Source: a bacterium
GTDB taxonomy: Bacteria; Verrucomicrobiota; Verrucomicrobiia; Limisphaerales; J093
DNA length: 36,049 nt
Reading direction: 5' to 3'
NCBI GenBank assembly: GCA_021823625.1
Contig: JAKANS010000046.1
Span: 1 to 36,049, forward strand
Shown: positions 1-8,095 of the stretch, in pieces
Layout of the letters: each line of letters starts with the position of its first letter
How positions within the stretch are numbered: the stretch's first letter is position 1
Notes under the pieces: model-generated
What the model was told of the DNA's origin: nothing
Seen by the model: the letters and a program-made list of their open reading frames with translations, nothing else
The model's database searches: none
Translations under genes and position numbers: made by a program

Positions 1-594
1 TCGACGGGAAGAGGGGAGGTCTGCACCAAACCGGATTGGGCACTCCTCAACCCCAAAACCCCAAGAAATCTGCGCCCCCTGCCCCTGAAAAAAGTCAAAC
101 CTCGTTCCAGTTGCGAAAGTCGGGCTAACGCCCCCCCCACCGCGCCGCCGCCCCCTCCGAACTGGTTGTCGCTCACGCTCTCCGCAACTCGCCGGCCGAT
201 TTTCTCTTGTCCTTGCCCAATACCGACGCACTCAAGAAAGGCCTCGCCCCCAAGCTCGCCCCAGAAAGATGCCCGCCGCTGTGCTTGATTCAATCCGACC
301 CAGCCGCAGGAACCTGGCACTGTCCAGTTCGAAATTCGGAGACCGAATGCCGAAAGCAATCCGAAGCCTGAAATTCCGAATCCACAGCCCTCCAACGGAG
401 TCGCCGCCCCTCAGATCAAGGCATTCTCGGAGTTCGGGTTTCGGGCTTCGGATTTCAGGGCCGCAGGTATTGTTCTCCCTTTGATCGGCCGGACTTTAGA
501 GCGGCCCTGGCCGATCGCTTTCGGGGCTGCTTTTTGGCTGGCTTCCAAGGGCTGGTTGCGTTTATCTTATGCCAACCCTCAAACTAAGGATGTT
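1..594. other. Gene-poor left edge
   Basis: No convincing gene was found in this stretch. Short frames exist (for example 269-484), but their translations are rich in Arg, Ser and Pro and match no family I recognise. One frame around 170-290 reads somewhat like protein and could be the decayed end of a gene lying to the left, but this is too weak to call. An imperfect inverted repeat is listed separately at 358-454. Confidence 0.5.
358..454. repeat. Imperfect inverted repeat, intergenic
   Basis: The left arm (358-381, beginning aatccgaagcctgaaa) is largely complementary to the right arm (431-454, ending ggcttcggatt), about 19 of 23 positions by eye. The arms are separated by about 50 bases. 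The surrounding DNA is full of related ttcgg/ccgaa words. This resembles the short intergenic repeats of large verrucomicrobial genomes. A dispersed repeat cannot be shown from one copy. Confidence 0.4.
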
Positions 595-1851
595 ATGAGC
601 CGAAACCTGAAGACGGACGTGCTGGTCGTGGGCGCCGGACCAGTCGGGATGTTCACCGCTCTCTTGCTCGCCGAAGCCGGTGTCCGCGTGACTCTGATTG
701 AGTGTGAAGATCGGCCGGCCGCACACAGTTACGCCTGCGGGCTGCACCCGCGCTCGCTCAAAATGCTCAACCGGCTCGGTTTGCTGGAGGCCGTTCAAAA
801 AGAGGCGCGCCGGCTGGAGAGCGTGGCGTTTTATTCCGAGAAGGGTCGCGAGGTCGAAATCTCGTTTGCCGCGCTGCCGGCGGAATTCCCGTTCGTGCTG
901 GTGCTCCCGCAAAACTGCCTGGAGGCGCTGCTGGCGGAGCGGATCGCCACGCTGGGCGGCCATGTGCTCTGGCACCACCGGCTTTCCGCGTTGCAACCGC
1001 GGCCGGACGGCGTCCTCGCGGAAGTCGATCAGTTGGTGGGCACGGGCACCGGTTCCGCGGTGCCGCGGTGGGAATGGGTGGTGGGCCGCACGATCGAGGT
1101 GGCGGCGGACTACGTGGTGGGTGCCGACGGGCACCATTCGCTCGTGCGGCGTCTGTTGGGAATCGAACACGATCACCTGGCGACGCCGGAGTTGTACGTC
1201 GTCTATGAGTTCGAGCCGGAGTCGCCCCTGGCGGACGAGTTGCAGGTGGTGGTGGCCGAGCAACGGAAGAGCGTACTCTGGCCGTTGCCGGGCGGTCGCT
1301 GCCGGTGGTCGTTCCAACTGGCCGGGACCGACGAGACCGAGTTCGGCGAGAAAGATCGCAACCCGAGCTGGGCCGAGCCGGCGGCGTTGGCCCAGCGCAC
1401 ATGGGAGCGCCTCGAAAAGCGGCTGCAGCTCCGGGCACCTTGGTTCGCCGCCGGCATCCGGGCGGTGGATTGGGCGGTGGACATCCAGTTTCAACACCGG
1501 CTCGCGCGGCAGTACGGCCGGGACCGCTGCTGGCTGGTGGGCGACGCGGCGCACCAGACGGCGCCCGCCGGCATTCAGAGCATGAATGTGGGGTTGCGCG
1601 AAGCGAAGGAACTCGCCGGCATCCTGACCCGCCTTTTGAAGGGCGATGGCTCGGCGGACCTCCTGGAAGACTACGAGCGCAAATTCCGGAGCGAGTGGCT
1701 GACGCTGCTGGGAGCGCAAGGCACCCTGAGCGCGAGCCCGGACGCCAAGCCTTGGGTGAAGGCCCACGGCAAGCACCTGCTGTCATCGCTGCCCGCTTCG
1801 GGCGAAGACCTGACGGCGCTGCTCAGGCAAATCGGGCTGACGCTGGCTTAG
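595..1851 (+). CDS. FAD-dependent monooxygenase (PHBH-type)
   Basis: A 418-residue flavoprotein of the p-hydroxybenzoate hydroxylase fold (FAD_binding_3). Such enzymes use FAD and NAD(P)H to hydroxylate aromatic or polyketide-like substrates in the cytoplasm. Visible motifs are the N-terminal dinucleotide-binding GAGPVG at residues 13-18, the GADG motif at 176-179, and the FAD-ribityl GDAAHQ motif at 316-321 followed by PAGIQSMN. The frame is open from TTG 481, but ATG 595 is preferred because it lies 5 bases after aagga and puts the Rossmann strand at the normal distance from the N-terminus. The usual C-terminal thioredoxin-like domain of longer relatives is absent, so it is a short form. 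It stands alone, with about 120 bases before the next operon. The substrate cannot be inferred. Confidence 0.85.
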   Translation: MSRNLKTDVLVVGAGPVGMFTALLLAEAGVRVTLIECEDRPAAHSYACGLHPRSLKMLNRLGLLEAVQKEARRLESVAFYSEKGREVEISFAALPAEFPFVLVLPQNCLEALLAERIATLGGHVLWHHRLSALQPRPDGVLAEVDQLVGTGTGSAVPRWEWVVGRTIEVAADYVVGADGHHSLVRRLLGIEHDHLATPELYVVYEFEPESPLADELQVVVAEQRKSVLWPLPGGRCRWSFQLAGTDETEFGEKDRNPSWAEPAALAQRTWERLEKRLQLRAPWFAAGIRAVDWAVDIQFQHRLARQYGRDRCWLVGDAAHQTAPAGIQSMNVGLREAKELAGILTRLLKGDGSADLLEDYERKFRSEWLTLLGAQGTLSASPDAKPWVKAHGKHLLSSLPASGEDLTALLRQIGLTLA

Positions 1852-1975
1852 GCGCGAATACCGGTAGTGCCAGGCACCGGGCCGGGGTTCGGCGGACGGC
1901 AAGCCGCGCGTCAGAGGCGCCGGTTGCCGCAACCTGTTCTTGTCACCGGCCGCGGTTCCAGCGTGAATACCCGGC

Positions 1976-2917
1976 GTGACGCCCACCGCACCAACGCCCG
2001 TTCTCGAGGCCGCCCGCCTCACGAAACGGTATGGCCGCGTCACGGCGTTGGACGCCGTCGATCTACAGGTGCGGCCCGGCGCCATCGGGTTGCTGGGGCC
2101 AAACGGAGCCGGCAAAACCACCCTGATGAAATGCCTGCTCCAATTGCAGCCCATCACCGACGGCCATGCCCGGTTGCTGGGCCGCGACGTTGCCCGCGAG
2201 GGCCGCGAGCTTCGCAAGCTGGTGGGTTTCGCGCCGGAGCAGGACTGCCACATTCCCCGCATGGTCGGGTGCGAGTACGTGACATATTGCGCACAACTGT
2301 GCGGCCTGACGTTCCAGGCGGCCAGGCAACGCGCCCACGAAATGCTCGATTTCGTCGGCATGGGCCAGGAGCGGTATCGCGAGATCGGCACGTACTCGAC
2401 CGGCATGAAGCAGCGGGTGAAGCTGGCCCAGGCCATCGTCCACGACCCGCAGATCGTTTTCCTCGATGAACCCACCAACGGCCTGGACCCCAAGGGCCGG
2501 GTGCAGATCCTCGAGTTGGTCCACACGCTCTGGCGCGAGCACGGCATCTCCGTGGTGCTGTCCTCGCATTTGTTGCACGACGTGGATCAAATCTGCGACC
2601 AGATCATCATCATCGCCCAAGGCCGCGTGCTGGTGCACGACACGTTGGAGAACTTGAAGGCGCGCCGGCGTGGCACCGCCGAGGTGGTGCTGGCGCATCG
2701 GCAAAACGACTTCCTCACCGCCTGCCAGCGTCGCCAGTGGCCTTGCGACGCCAGTCCGAACGGCCGCCTGCGCGTGGATCACGGCGGCACGGACGTCACG
2801 CCGGTGCTGGAGTTGTTGCGCGAAATCCAACTGGTGCCGCTGGAGATCGTGCCCAGCCCGAACGTCCTCGAAGAAACGTTCCTGCACGCATTGGAGACCT
2901 CCCATGCCACTGCATGA
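1976..2917 (+). CDS. ABC transporter ATP-binding protein (unit 1)
   Basis: A 313-residue ATPase that would energise the membrane protein encoded next. It carries Walker A GPNGAGKT at 41-48, a signature motif YSTGMKQRV from residue 140 (STG in place of SGG), Walker B VFLDEP at 161-166 with NGLDP after it, and the switch histidine in SSHLL. A C-terminal extension of about 80 residues follows the nucleotide-binding domain, as in ABC-2 exporters of the GldA/NatA/NosF type. The start is GTG 1976; no clear Shine-Dalgarno is seen. Its 3' end overlaps the next gene by 14 bases, which indicates translational coupling. The transported substrate is unknown. Confidence 0.88.
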   Translation: MTPTAPTPVLEAARLTKRYGRVTALDAVDLQVRPGAIGLLGPNGAGKTTLMKCLLQLQPITDGHARLLGRDVAREGRELRKLVGFAPEQDCHIPRMVGCEYVTYCAQLCGLTFQAARQRAHEMLDFVGMGQERYREIGTYSTGMKQRVKLAQAIVHDPQIVFLDEPTNGLDPKGRVQILELVHTLWREHGISVVLSSHLLHDVDQICDQIIIIAQGRVLVHDTLENLKARRRGTAEVVLAHRQNDFLTACQRRQWPCDASPNGRLRVDHGGTDVTPVLELLREIQLVPLEIVPSPNVLEETFLHALETSHATA

Positions 2918-3923
2918 GGCACATTACCAGCACTGGGAAGGCGTCCGCTCGGGCATTTGGAGCCGGCGCGCGGTCATCGCCGCGAACGGCCTGCGCGGCT
3001 GCCTGCGCGGCAAGTGGCTGCGGCGGGTGCTGGCGGCATGTTGGGGCGGGGCGCTGGCACAGGTGGCCGTCCTGTTCGCGCTGGGCCAGTTGCTCGTGAA
3101 GGACAGTCTCGTCGCGCGGAGCACCAACAATTTCGATCCGCAGCTCCGAGGCTTTCTCCAAGGCCTGGTCGGCTGGCTCGAACAGCATCCCGAAATCTCC
3201 GTGCGGGTGACGCAGGATTTTTTGTTCTACCAACTCAGCGGATACCTGACCGTCTTCACCATGCTGGCGATCGCGTTGGCGGTGCCGCACCTGATCACGC
3301 GTGACCTGGGCAGCAAGGCGATCCTGATTTATTCGTCGAAGGCGATCACCCGCTGGGACTACGTGCTGGGCAAGGCCGGCACGGTGTTCGGATTGATCGG
3401 GTTGACCTGGCTGGGTCCGGTCGTTTTCTCGTGGTTTCTGGGCAACCTGCTGGCCCCGCACTGGCATTTTTTCTGGCACTCCCGGCTGGCCTTGCTGCAC
3501 GCCGGACTTTACGGGCTTGGCGCGGCGGCGGTGCTCAGCGGTCTGGCGCTGGGGGTCTCCGCCATTTCTCCGCGGGAGAAGATCACGGCCACGGCCTGGC
3601 TGGCGATCTGGCTGGTGGGGCGCGTGTTCAGCTCCATCGGCAACGCCCCCCGCGAAGTGTTGGCCAGCACGCCGCGGCATTGGCTGGAGCACCTGAGCAC
3701 CACGTTCAACCTGAGCCAGCTTAGCGCCTCGATCTTCCGGCTGGGCGACGATCTCCAGTTGGCCCGGGAGAACGTCCCCTTGATCGGAAACCTGCTCCAC
3801 GGCGCGAACCCGCGCGCACTCGCGGCCGTCCAGTCGCCCGACGTGTGGGGCGCGGTCATCAGTCTGGGCGTGATGCTGGCGATCGCCGCCGCCCTGGTGG
3901 CCTGGAGGGTGAAACCCGAATGA
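2904..3923 (+). CDS. ABC-2 type permease (unit 1)
   Basis: A 339-residue inner-membrane protein, the likely partner of the ATPase just upstream. About six hydrophobic segments are visible: one near residues 45-65, then near LTVFTMLAIALAV, GLIGLTWLGPVVFSWF, LHAGLYGLGAAAVLSGLAL, TAWLAIWLVG and a final one near the C-terminus. The frame is open much further upstream, but ATG 2904 is chosen because it starts a coherent protein and overlaps the previous stop by 14 bases. Its own TGA overlaps the next ATG (ATGA), so all reading frames here are coupled. Similar proteins sit beside NosF/GldA-like ATPases; the cargo is not predictable. Confidence 0.78.
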   Translation: MPLHEAHYQHWEGVRSGIWSRRAVIAANGLRGCLRGKWLRRVLAACWGGALAQVAVLFALGQLLVKDSLVARSTNNFDPQLRGFLQGLVGWLEQHPEISVRVTQDFLFYQLSGYLTVFTMLAIALAVPHLITRDLGSKAILIYSSKAITRWDYVLGKAGTVFGLIGLTWLGPVVFSWFLGNLLAPHWHFFWHSRLALLHAGLYGLGAAAVLSGLALGVSAISPREKITATAWLAIWLVGRVFSSIGNAPREVLASTPRHWLEHLSTTFNLSQLSASIFRLGDDLQLARENVPLIGNLLHGANPRALAAVQSPDVWGAVISLGVMLAIAAALVAWRVKPE

Positions 3924-4852
3924 ACGGCGAACCCGTCATCCAGGCCAGCGGTCTGAGCCGGTGGTATGGCATCGTGATGGGGCTGAACAATGTCAGCTTC
4001 GAGTTGGCGCCGGGCCTCACGGGTCTGGTAGGGCCGAACGGCGCCGGCAAGAGCACGTTGATGCAGATCATCACCGGCCAGCTTCAACCCAGCTCCGGCG
4101 CGCTCACGGTGTTTGGCGAAGCACCCTGGAACAATCCGCGGCTGCTCGCGCGGCTGGGTTATTGTCCCGAACACGAAGCTTTGCCCGGCGATCTGCGGCC
4201 GCTTGAATGGCTGCGTGGCCTTGGGCTGCTGTCCGGCCTGACTTCGGCCGGAGCGCTCCGCCGCGGCGAAGCCATGCTCGAAACGGTGAAGCTGCCGCGG
4301 GAGGCGTGGGGGCGGCGGATGGGTCAGTACTCGAAAGGCATGCGGCAACGGGTGAAGCTCGCCCAGGCGCTTTTGCACAAACCCGGTTTGCTCGTCCTGG
4401 ATGAACCCATGAACGGCCTGGACCCGATGGGCCGGCAGGAGATGGCGCAGATCCTCCGCGACTGGGCCGCCGCGGGCACCAGCATCGTGATCTCCAGCCA
4501 CATCCTTGCGGAGCTGGAATCGCTCTGCCAGGACATCCTCATTCTCAACTGGGGCCGGATCATCGCGTCGGGCAACCAGATGGAAATCCGCGCCGACCTC
4601 AAGGATTGGCCGGAGGAACTGCAAGTGCATTGCGACGCCCCGGACCGGCTGGCGCGGCGCCTGTTCGACAGCGGTCTGCTCCTCGGCTTTGACCTCCAAC
4701 CGCAGGCCGGCACGGTGACGTTTCGGATCAAGAACCCGCCGGCCTTTTACCAGCAATGGCTCGAGTTGCTGCTGGGCAGCGGTGTGCGCGTGTACGAAGT
4801 GCGCGGGTTGAACCGCTCGCTCAGGCAGATTTACGAAAGGGTGACCGCATGA
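3920..4852 (+). CDS. ABC transporter ATP-binding protein (unit 2)
   Basis: A 310-residue ATPase, paralogous to the one encoded at 1976. Walker A GPNGAGKS is at 38-45, the signature YSKGMRQRV starts at residue 137, Walker B LVLDEP is near 158-163 followed by NGLDP, and the switch histidine is in SSHIL. A C-terminal domain of about 80 residues follows. The start ATG 3920 overlaps the previous gene's stop by 4 bases. An in-frame extension to 3845 exists but would overlap the permease deeply. It is expected to pair with the membrane protein at 4877, giving a second export unit or the second half of a heteromeric one. Confidence 0.88.
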   Translation: MNGEPVIQASGLSRWYGIVMGLNNVSFELAPGLTGLVGPNGAGKSTLMQIITGQLQPSSGALTVFGEAPWNNPRLLARLGYCPEHEALPGDLRPLEWLRGLGLLSGLTSAGALRRGEAMLETVKLPREAWGRRMGQYSKGMRQRVKLAQALLHKPGLLVLDEPMNGLDPMGRQEMAQILRDWAAAGTSIVISSHILAELESLCQDILILNWGRIIASGNQMEIRADLKDWPEELQVHCDAPDRLARRLFDSGLLLGFDLQPQAGTVTFRIKNPPAFYQQWLELLLGSGVRVYEVRGLNRSLRQIYERVTA

Positions 4853-4876
4853 ACCGCCTCGGCCCACGTTAGCGGC

Positions 4877-5680
4877 ATGTCCACCAGCGTCCCAGTTCCC
4901 GTCGCCGAATCTGCGCAACCGACGTTCGTCCGGGCGGTCAGCGGCCTGTGGCTGTTGACTTGGCGCCGCCGCCTGGCTTGGCGTCAACTGCCGATCCTCC
5001 TCGCCACCGTCCTGGCCATTCCGGTGCTGGCGGGGTTGGCGGCGTTCGGCCGCACCGGTCAGCCGGCGATGTTTTTCCAGTGGGTGGTGGTGTTCTTTCT
5101 CCAAGTGGCGCTGCCGCTTTACTGCCTGGCGGTGCTGGGCGACGTGATTCGCGGCGAATTGCAGGCAAATACGCTCGTGTTCCTGGCCACCCGGCCGCTG
5201 AGCCGCGCCCGGCTGTTCCTGGTCAAGTTCCTGTGCGAACTCGCCTGGGTGGAACTGTTGGGCGTCGCCACCACCATGCTGTTGCTGGCGGTTGGAGTGG
5301 CCCTCGGCGTTTCCCAAACGCTGGCGATGACGCCGTGGTTGTTGGGAACGACGGCGCTGGCGGCAGTGGCCTACGGCGCCTTGAGCGCCTTGATGGGGAT
5401 GGTCCACCGGCGGTTTCTCGTGCTGGGCGCGATCTATGGTTTGGTGGTCGAGGTGGGCATCGGGCAAATCCCGACCAACATCAACAACCTGTCCATCAAC
5501 CGCCACCTGCGGACGCTGCTGGCGAACCTCGCTCCGTTCCAGGACACGTACGGGTGGTCGCCCGAAGGCACGCTCACCTCCGTGCTGGTCCTGGCGATGG
5601 CGCCGGTCGTTTTGGCGGGCCTGGCCGCTGCGCTCTTCACCTGGCGCGAGTACCATTACAGCGAGGAGATGCACAAATGA
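4877..5680 (+). CDS. ABC-2 type permease (unit 2)
   Basis: A 267-residue integral membrane protein that closes the four-gene ABC operon, 24 bases after the ATPase stop. Hydrophobic segments include PILLATVLAIPVLAGLAAF, one around FFQWVVVFFLQVALPLYCL, one around LLGVATTMLLLAVGVAL, LLGTTALAAVAYGALSAL, FLVLGAIYGLVVEVG and a last helix near VLVLAMAPVVLAGLAAALF. The short loop containing RGELQANTLVFL followed by RPLSR is typical of ABC-2 permeases. The sequence differs clearly from the permease at 2904, which argues for two distinct permeases rather than a tandem duplication. Confidence 0.78.
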   Translation: MSTSVPVPVAESAQPTFVRAVSGLWLLTWRRRLAWRQLPILLATVLAIPVLAGLAAFGRTGQPAMFFQWVVVFFLQVALPLYCLAVLGDVIRGELQANTLVFLATRPLSRARLFLVKFLCELAWVELLGVATTMLLLAVGVALGVSQTLAMTPWLLGTTALAAVAYGALSALMGMVHRRFLVLGAIYGLVVEVGIGQIPTNINNLSINRHLRTLLANLAPFQDTYGWSPEGTLTSVLVLAMAPVVLAGLAAALFTWREYHYSEEMHK

Positions 5681-5790
5681 CATGTAGGAAAGCCGCGAAT
5701 TCCAGGCGCGCAGGGCCGCCACGCGAACGGTCCCGCTGGTTCGCGGCCGGTCGCGGCACGTTCCAGCCCGGCGCCAAGTGAGGTTGGCCA

Positions 5791-7617
5791 ATGCGAACGA
5801 AGTCCAAGCACCGCTTCGCTGAACCGCCGGCCGAGACCCGGCCCAGCGCCCGGCGGGTTGTCCTCCCAGGGTGGAAGAAGGCGCTGTTCGCTGTCATGGC
5901 GACGATGCTGGCCTTCGCGGCGTGGGAAGGGCTGCTGGCCGTTTTTGGCGTAAAACCCGCCCTGTATTCCGCCGACCCGTACGTCGGCTTTTCTTCGTCG
6001 ATACCGTTGTTCGTCGAGGAAACGGCCGCGGACGGCACCCAAATGATGGTGACAGCGCCGAACAAGCTGAGGCTCTTCAATGCCCAGCAATTTCCACGGA
6101 AGAAAGCGCCGGGAACGTTCCGCATTTTCGCGCTGGGCGGTTCGACGGCCTATGGCCGGCCGTATGACGATGCCACTTCGTTCGTCGGTTGGCTGCGGGA
6201 GTATCTGCGCGCGCTGGCGCTGGACCGAAAATGGGAGGTGATCAACGCGGCCGGAATCAGTTACGCGAGCTACCGGGAGGCGAAGTTGATGGAAGAACTC
6301 ATCGCCTACCAGCCGGACCTTTTCATCGTGTGTTCCGGCCAGAACGAGTTTCTCGAAGAGCGCACTTATGGCAAGATTCGCGACCTGCCCGAGAGCGTGC
6401 GCGGCGCCGGCGCGCTCGTCAGCCGGACCCGGACCGCGGCGGTCGTGCGCAAAATCGTCGAATCGCTGAAGCACTCATCTGGCGCCGGCGACCGGCCGGT
6501 CACCGTGCTCGAAGGCGAAGTGGTGACCAAGTTGGACAACACGGTCGGTCCCAACGCTTACACCCGTGACGACGCCTTGCGGGAACAAGTGCTGCGTCAC
6601 TTTCGTTTCAACCTCGCCCGCATGGTTGAGATTGCCCGGTCGGTCGGCGCGGGGGTCATTTTCATCACGCCTGCCACGAATCTTCGGGATTGTTCGCCGT
6701 TCAAGAGCGAGCATCGCGCCGGGCTGTCGAGTGAAGACCTTCGCCGGTGGCAGACGTGTTTTGACCAAGCCCGCCAGGCACTGACCCAAGGTTCGGACAC
6801 GGCCGCGCTGGCCGCCTTGGATCAGGCGGTCCAGATCGATGACCGTTACGTCTTGGTCCACTTCGCGCGCGGGCAGATTCTGGTCCGGCTCGGGCGGTTT
6901 GCGGAGGCCAAGCAGGCGTTCGAACGCGCTCGCGACGAGGATGTCTGCCCGCTCCGGGCCCTGGGACCGATGCCCGGCATCGTGGCCGAAGTCGCCGCGG
7001 AACGGCAGGTGCCGTGCATTGATTTTGTGGCGATGCAGGAGGCGCGTTCGGAGCACGGCATTCCGGGCGCCGCCGTCTTCCTCGACCACGTGCATCCGAC
7101 GATTGAAAGCCATCGGTTGCTGGCACTCGAACTTTTGAAAACGATGGAGCGCGAGGGTCTCGCCAAACCGTCCTGGGATGAGGCGGTCATCCGCCAAGTG
7201 ACCCAGAAAGTCGAGTCCAGCGTGGACCCGGCCAAGCAAGGTATCGCCTTGATGAACCTGTCCAAGGTCCTGGGTTGGGCCGGCAAACTCCAGGAGGCGC
7301 ACCGGTTGGCAGTTAACGGCGCGCAACTGAATACCAATCGCGCCGACGTGCAGTACCAGGCCGGCTTGTGTTGCCAGCTTCTGGGCCAGGTGGACGACGC
7401 CATCCGGTATTATCGCCGGGCAGTTGTCCTCGATCCCACGGCTTCCGATCCGCGTGGCAATCTCGGTGTCGCGCTCGAGGACAAGGGCGAATTCCTGGCG
7501 GCCAGCGAGCAATTCGAAGCCGCCATCCGCTACGGCGATCCGGTCGAGGTGGCGCGCAACCAAACGAACCTGGCGCGGATCCAAAAGAAGCTTCGCGCGT
7601 CGGCAGGCGGGAAGTGA
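5791..7617 (+). CDS. SGNH/GDSL hydrolase with TPR repeats
   Basis: A 608-residue protein. A hydrophobic segment near residues 29-52 (around LFAVMATMLAFAAWEGLL) suggests an N-terminal membrane anchor with the rest outside the cytoplasm. The SGNH domain shows block I GGST with the likely nucleophile Ser118, block III SGQNE with Asn185, and the block V DHVH with Asp432 and His435. The C-terminal half contains tetratricopeptide-like helices, including ALAALDQAVQIDDRYV inside the hydrolase region and DAIRYYRRAVVLDPTASD near the end. The start ATG 5791 follows gagg at a suitable distance. Such enzymes are esterases or O-acyl-modifying enzymes; the substrate is unknown. It lies tail-to-tail with the DUF5989 gene at 7673-7825, a family that often occurs near SGNH and carbamoyltransferase genes. 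Confidence 0.8.
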   Translation: MRTKSKHRFAEPPAETRPSARRVVLPGWKKALFAVMATMLAFAAWEGLLAVFGVKPALYSADPYVGFSSSIPLFVEETAADGTQMMVTAPNKLRLFNAQQFPRKKAPGTFRIFALGGSTAYGRPYDDATSFVGWLREYLRALALDRKWEVINAAGISYASYREAKLMEELIAYQPDLFIVCSGQNEFLEERTYGKIRDLPESVRGAGALVSRTRTAAVVRKIVESLKHSSGAGDRPVTVLEGEVVTKLDNTVGPNAYTRDDALREQVLRHFRFNLARMVEIARSVGAGVIFITPATNLRDCSPFKSEHRAGLSSEDLRRWQTCFDQARQALTQGSDTAALAALDQAVQIDDRYVLVHFARGQILVRLGRFAEAKQAFERARDEDVCPLRALGPMPGIVAEVAAERQVPCIDFVAMQEARSEHGIPGAAVFLDHVHPTIESHRLLALELLKTMEREGLAKPSWDEAVIRQVTQKVESSVDPAKQGIALMNLSKVLGWAGKLQEAHRLAVNGAQLNTNRADVQYQAGLCCQLLGQVDDAIRYYRRAVVLDPTASDPRGNLGVALEDKGEFLAASEQFEAAIRYGDPVEVARNQTNLARIQKKLRASAGGK

Positions 7618-7672
7618 GCGAACCGCCTCGCACCGCCTGGCGGTTATACTCCGGCTCCGGTCGCAAGGGAGA

Positions 7673-7825
7673 CTACATGAATGGGTAAATAAAGGGCGCC
7701 AGAGCGGAACTGGTCGAGAAGACGACCAGAGCGGCGATGATCAGGAGCAGGAGCACCAGCGGCGCCAGCCACCATTTTTTTTCCTGCCGGATGAACGACA
7801 GGAACTCTTTGCAGAGCCGCCACAC
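7673..7825 (-). CDS. DUF5989 family small membrane protein
   Basis: Reading the minus strand gives a 50-codon protein beginning VWRLCKEFLSFIRQEKKWW and ending SALAPFIYPFM. It has a basic/aromatic amphipathic start, one transmembrane helix (LAPLVLLLLIIAALVVF) and the conserved small-residue/APFIY tail that I recognise as DUF5989. The start is taken as GTG 7825; an in-frame TAG lies five codons upstream, so no ATG start is available. The spacing of a Shine-Dalgarno is not convincing. Known relatives lie next to SGNH hydrolase, SxtJ-like and carbamoyltransferase genes. Here only the convergent SGNH gene is present. The function is not established. Confidence 0.7.
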   Translation of the reverse strand: MWRLCKEFLSFIRQEKKWWLAPLVLLLLIIAALVVFSTSSALAPFIYPFM

Positions 7826-8095
7826 GAGGCGGTCAGGCTAGCGGGGGAAAGCGAGCGTGGCAAAAGGTTCCGCGCCAGCCGGGGAGGACCCTCATTGTCT
7901 GGCTGGAGCTTGCCGGTTGCCTGGGCGCCGGCGTTCGGAGACGAACGATTTTTGGTCGCCGGGTCCGGCGGTTCTTTTTGTCGGATCCGCGGGATTTTTC
8001 GCTTGTCGAGGCTGTCAGGAAAGCATACCCGTCTTTACAATAACCAGTTAGAGTTCAACAGACCCATTAGAAACAATCTGCTAGAAACAAGGCTT
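7826..8095. other. Intergenic leader region
   Basis: No further gene is supported in this stretch, which lies between the divergently read DUF5989 gene and the large secreted protein. The last 90 bases are A+T-richer and contain the candidate promoter listed separately. A short aagg lies upstream of the ATG at 8096. Confidence 0.5.
8012..8041 (+). promoter_or_regulatory. Candidate sigma-70 type promoter
   Basis: A CTGTCA element (8012-8017, 4 of 6 to TTGACA) is followed after 18 bases by TACAAT (8036-8041, 5 of 6 to TATAAT). It sits in locally A+T-rich DNA about 55 bases before the ATG at 8096. This is a match by eye only. Confidence 0.4.

Noticed and set aside
269..484. 71-codon frame at the left edge
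   Set aside because: Runs through the inverted repeat, composition is not protein-like, no ribosome site.
562..1776. 404-codon open frame antisense to the monooxygenase
   Set aside because: The plus-strand protein has all FAD motifs; the antisense translation has no motif.
3509..5791. 760-codon open frame on the minus strand
   Set aside because: Antisense to the ABC operon, composition rich in Gln/Arg/His, no motifs.
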